The notes beneath the pieces were generated by a model, which was not told the origin of the DNA, searched no databases, and saw only the letters and a program-made list of their open reading frames with translations. A stretch of 12,731 nucleotides of DNA from JAJZJT01 sp049964655. GTDB lineage: Bacteria > Actinomycetota > Acidimicrobiia > Acidimicrobiales > RAAP-2. Every line of letters starts with the position of its first letter. The first letter of the stretch is position 1. Shown in pieces: positions 12,631-12,731 of the stretch. The position numbers were made by a program, and so were the translations under genes. Location of the stretch: positions 1 through 12,731 of the forward strand of contig JBMFXC010000075.1 of NCBI GenBank assembly GCA_049964655.1, given 5' to 3'.

Positions 12631-12697
12631 CGGCCCCGACCTCGGCTCGCTGGCGTCGGCCCCGACCTCGGCTCGCTGGCGTCGGCCCCGACCTCGG
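12631..12697. repeat. 26-bp tandem repeat, 2.6 copies
   Basis: Two perfect copies of a 26-bp unit beginning cggccccgacctcggctcgc start at 12631 and 12657. A third copy starts at 12683 and matches for its first 15 bp, then diverges. They lie 47 bp after the Gfo/Idh/MocA stop codon, in the last 148 bp of the window, where no convincing gene is seen. The unit is not a multiple of 3. Confidence 0.93.
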
Positions 12698-12731
12698 TCC
12701 GTCGGTTAGGTTCTCGTCTTGGGCCGTTAGC

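Noticed and set aside
12580..12731. Partial open frame starting at a GTG that overlaps the Gfo/Idh/MocA stop (GTGA) and stays open to the window edge
   Set aside because: The start is plausible, but from codon 17 on the sequence is the 26-bp tandem repeat, which is not a multiple of 3 and gives no protein-like pattern. It cannot be supported without the next bases.

Overview
This is a high-GC actinobacterial chromosome segment. The diagnostic gene is mshA (mycothiol biosynthesis, confined to Actinomycetota). It sits with its usual YbjN-domain neighbour, and the window also holds rex-hemA, proC, an Rv0474-like XRE regulator and an RsiG-family protein. GTG starts, many proposed leaderless promoters and the sequence character suggest a deep-branching actinobacterium, possibly Acidimicrobiia; that placement is inference. 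No insertion sequence, phage gene, CRISPR array, tRNA or rRNA was seen.

Layout. From 50 to about 7481 all genes are on the minus strand. In transcription order they are: a small DksA/TraR-type zinc-finger protein, an RsiG-like protein with two c-di-GMP signature motifs, an XRE regulator, mshA, a YbjN-domain protein, proC, a SAM hydroxide adenosyltransferase (DUF62), rex and hemA. At about 7482-7549 a divergent promoter region separates this block from a plus-strand pair: a cysteine-desulfurase-like class V aminotransferase (7550-8953) overlapping a seven-bladed YVTN propeller lipoprotein (8938-10059). A minus-strand luciferase-like oxidoreductase (10083-11108) converges on this pair. A 305-bp divergent intergenic region (11109-11413), rich in short tandem repeats and palindromes, precedes a plus-strand Gfo/Idh/MocA oxidoreductase (11414-12583). 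The final 148 bp carries a 26-bp tandem repeat and no convincing gene.

How the genes fit together. mshA begins synthesis of mycothiol, the thiol redox buffer. Rex senses NADH/NAD+. hemA commits glutamyl-tRNA to tetrapyrroles. proC consumes NAD(P)H for proline. The left half is therefore a conserved housekeeping and redox block with two regulators on top, one of them a probable c-di-GMP-responsive anti-sigma factor. The right half is more variable and carries enzymes whose substrates cannot be read from sequence.

The strongest non-coding observation is that six genes (rex, proC, mshA, rsiG-like, traR-like and the aminotransferase) have a TANNNT -10 hexamer 6-9 nt before the chosen start codon and mostly lack a Shine-Dalgarno sequence. 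This is the architecture of leaderless mRNAs. Other points to follow are the two RsiG motifs with one Gln-to-His change, a possible Asp in place of the triad His in the SAM hydrolase, and the 17-bp x4 array bracketed by identical 10-bp palindromes.
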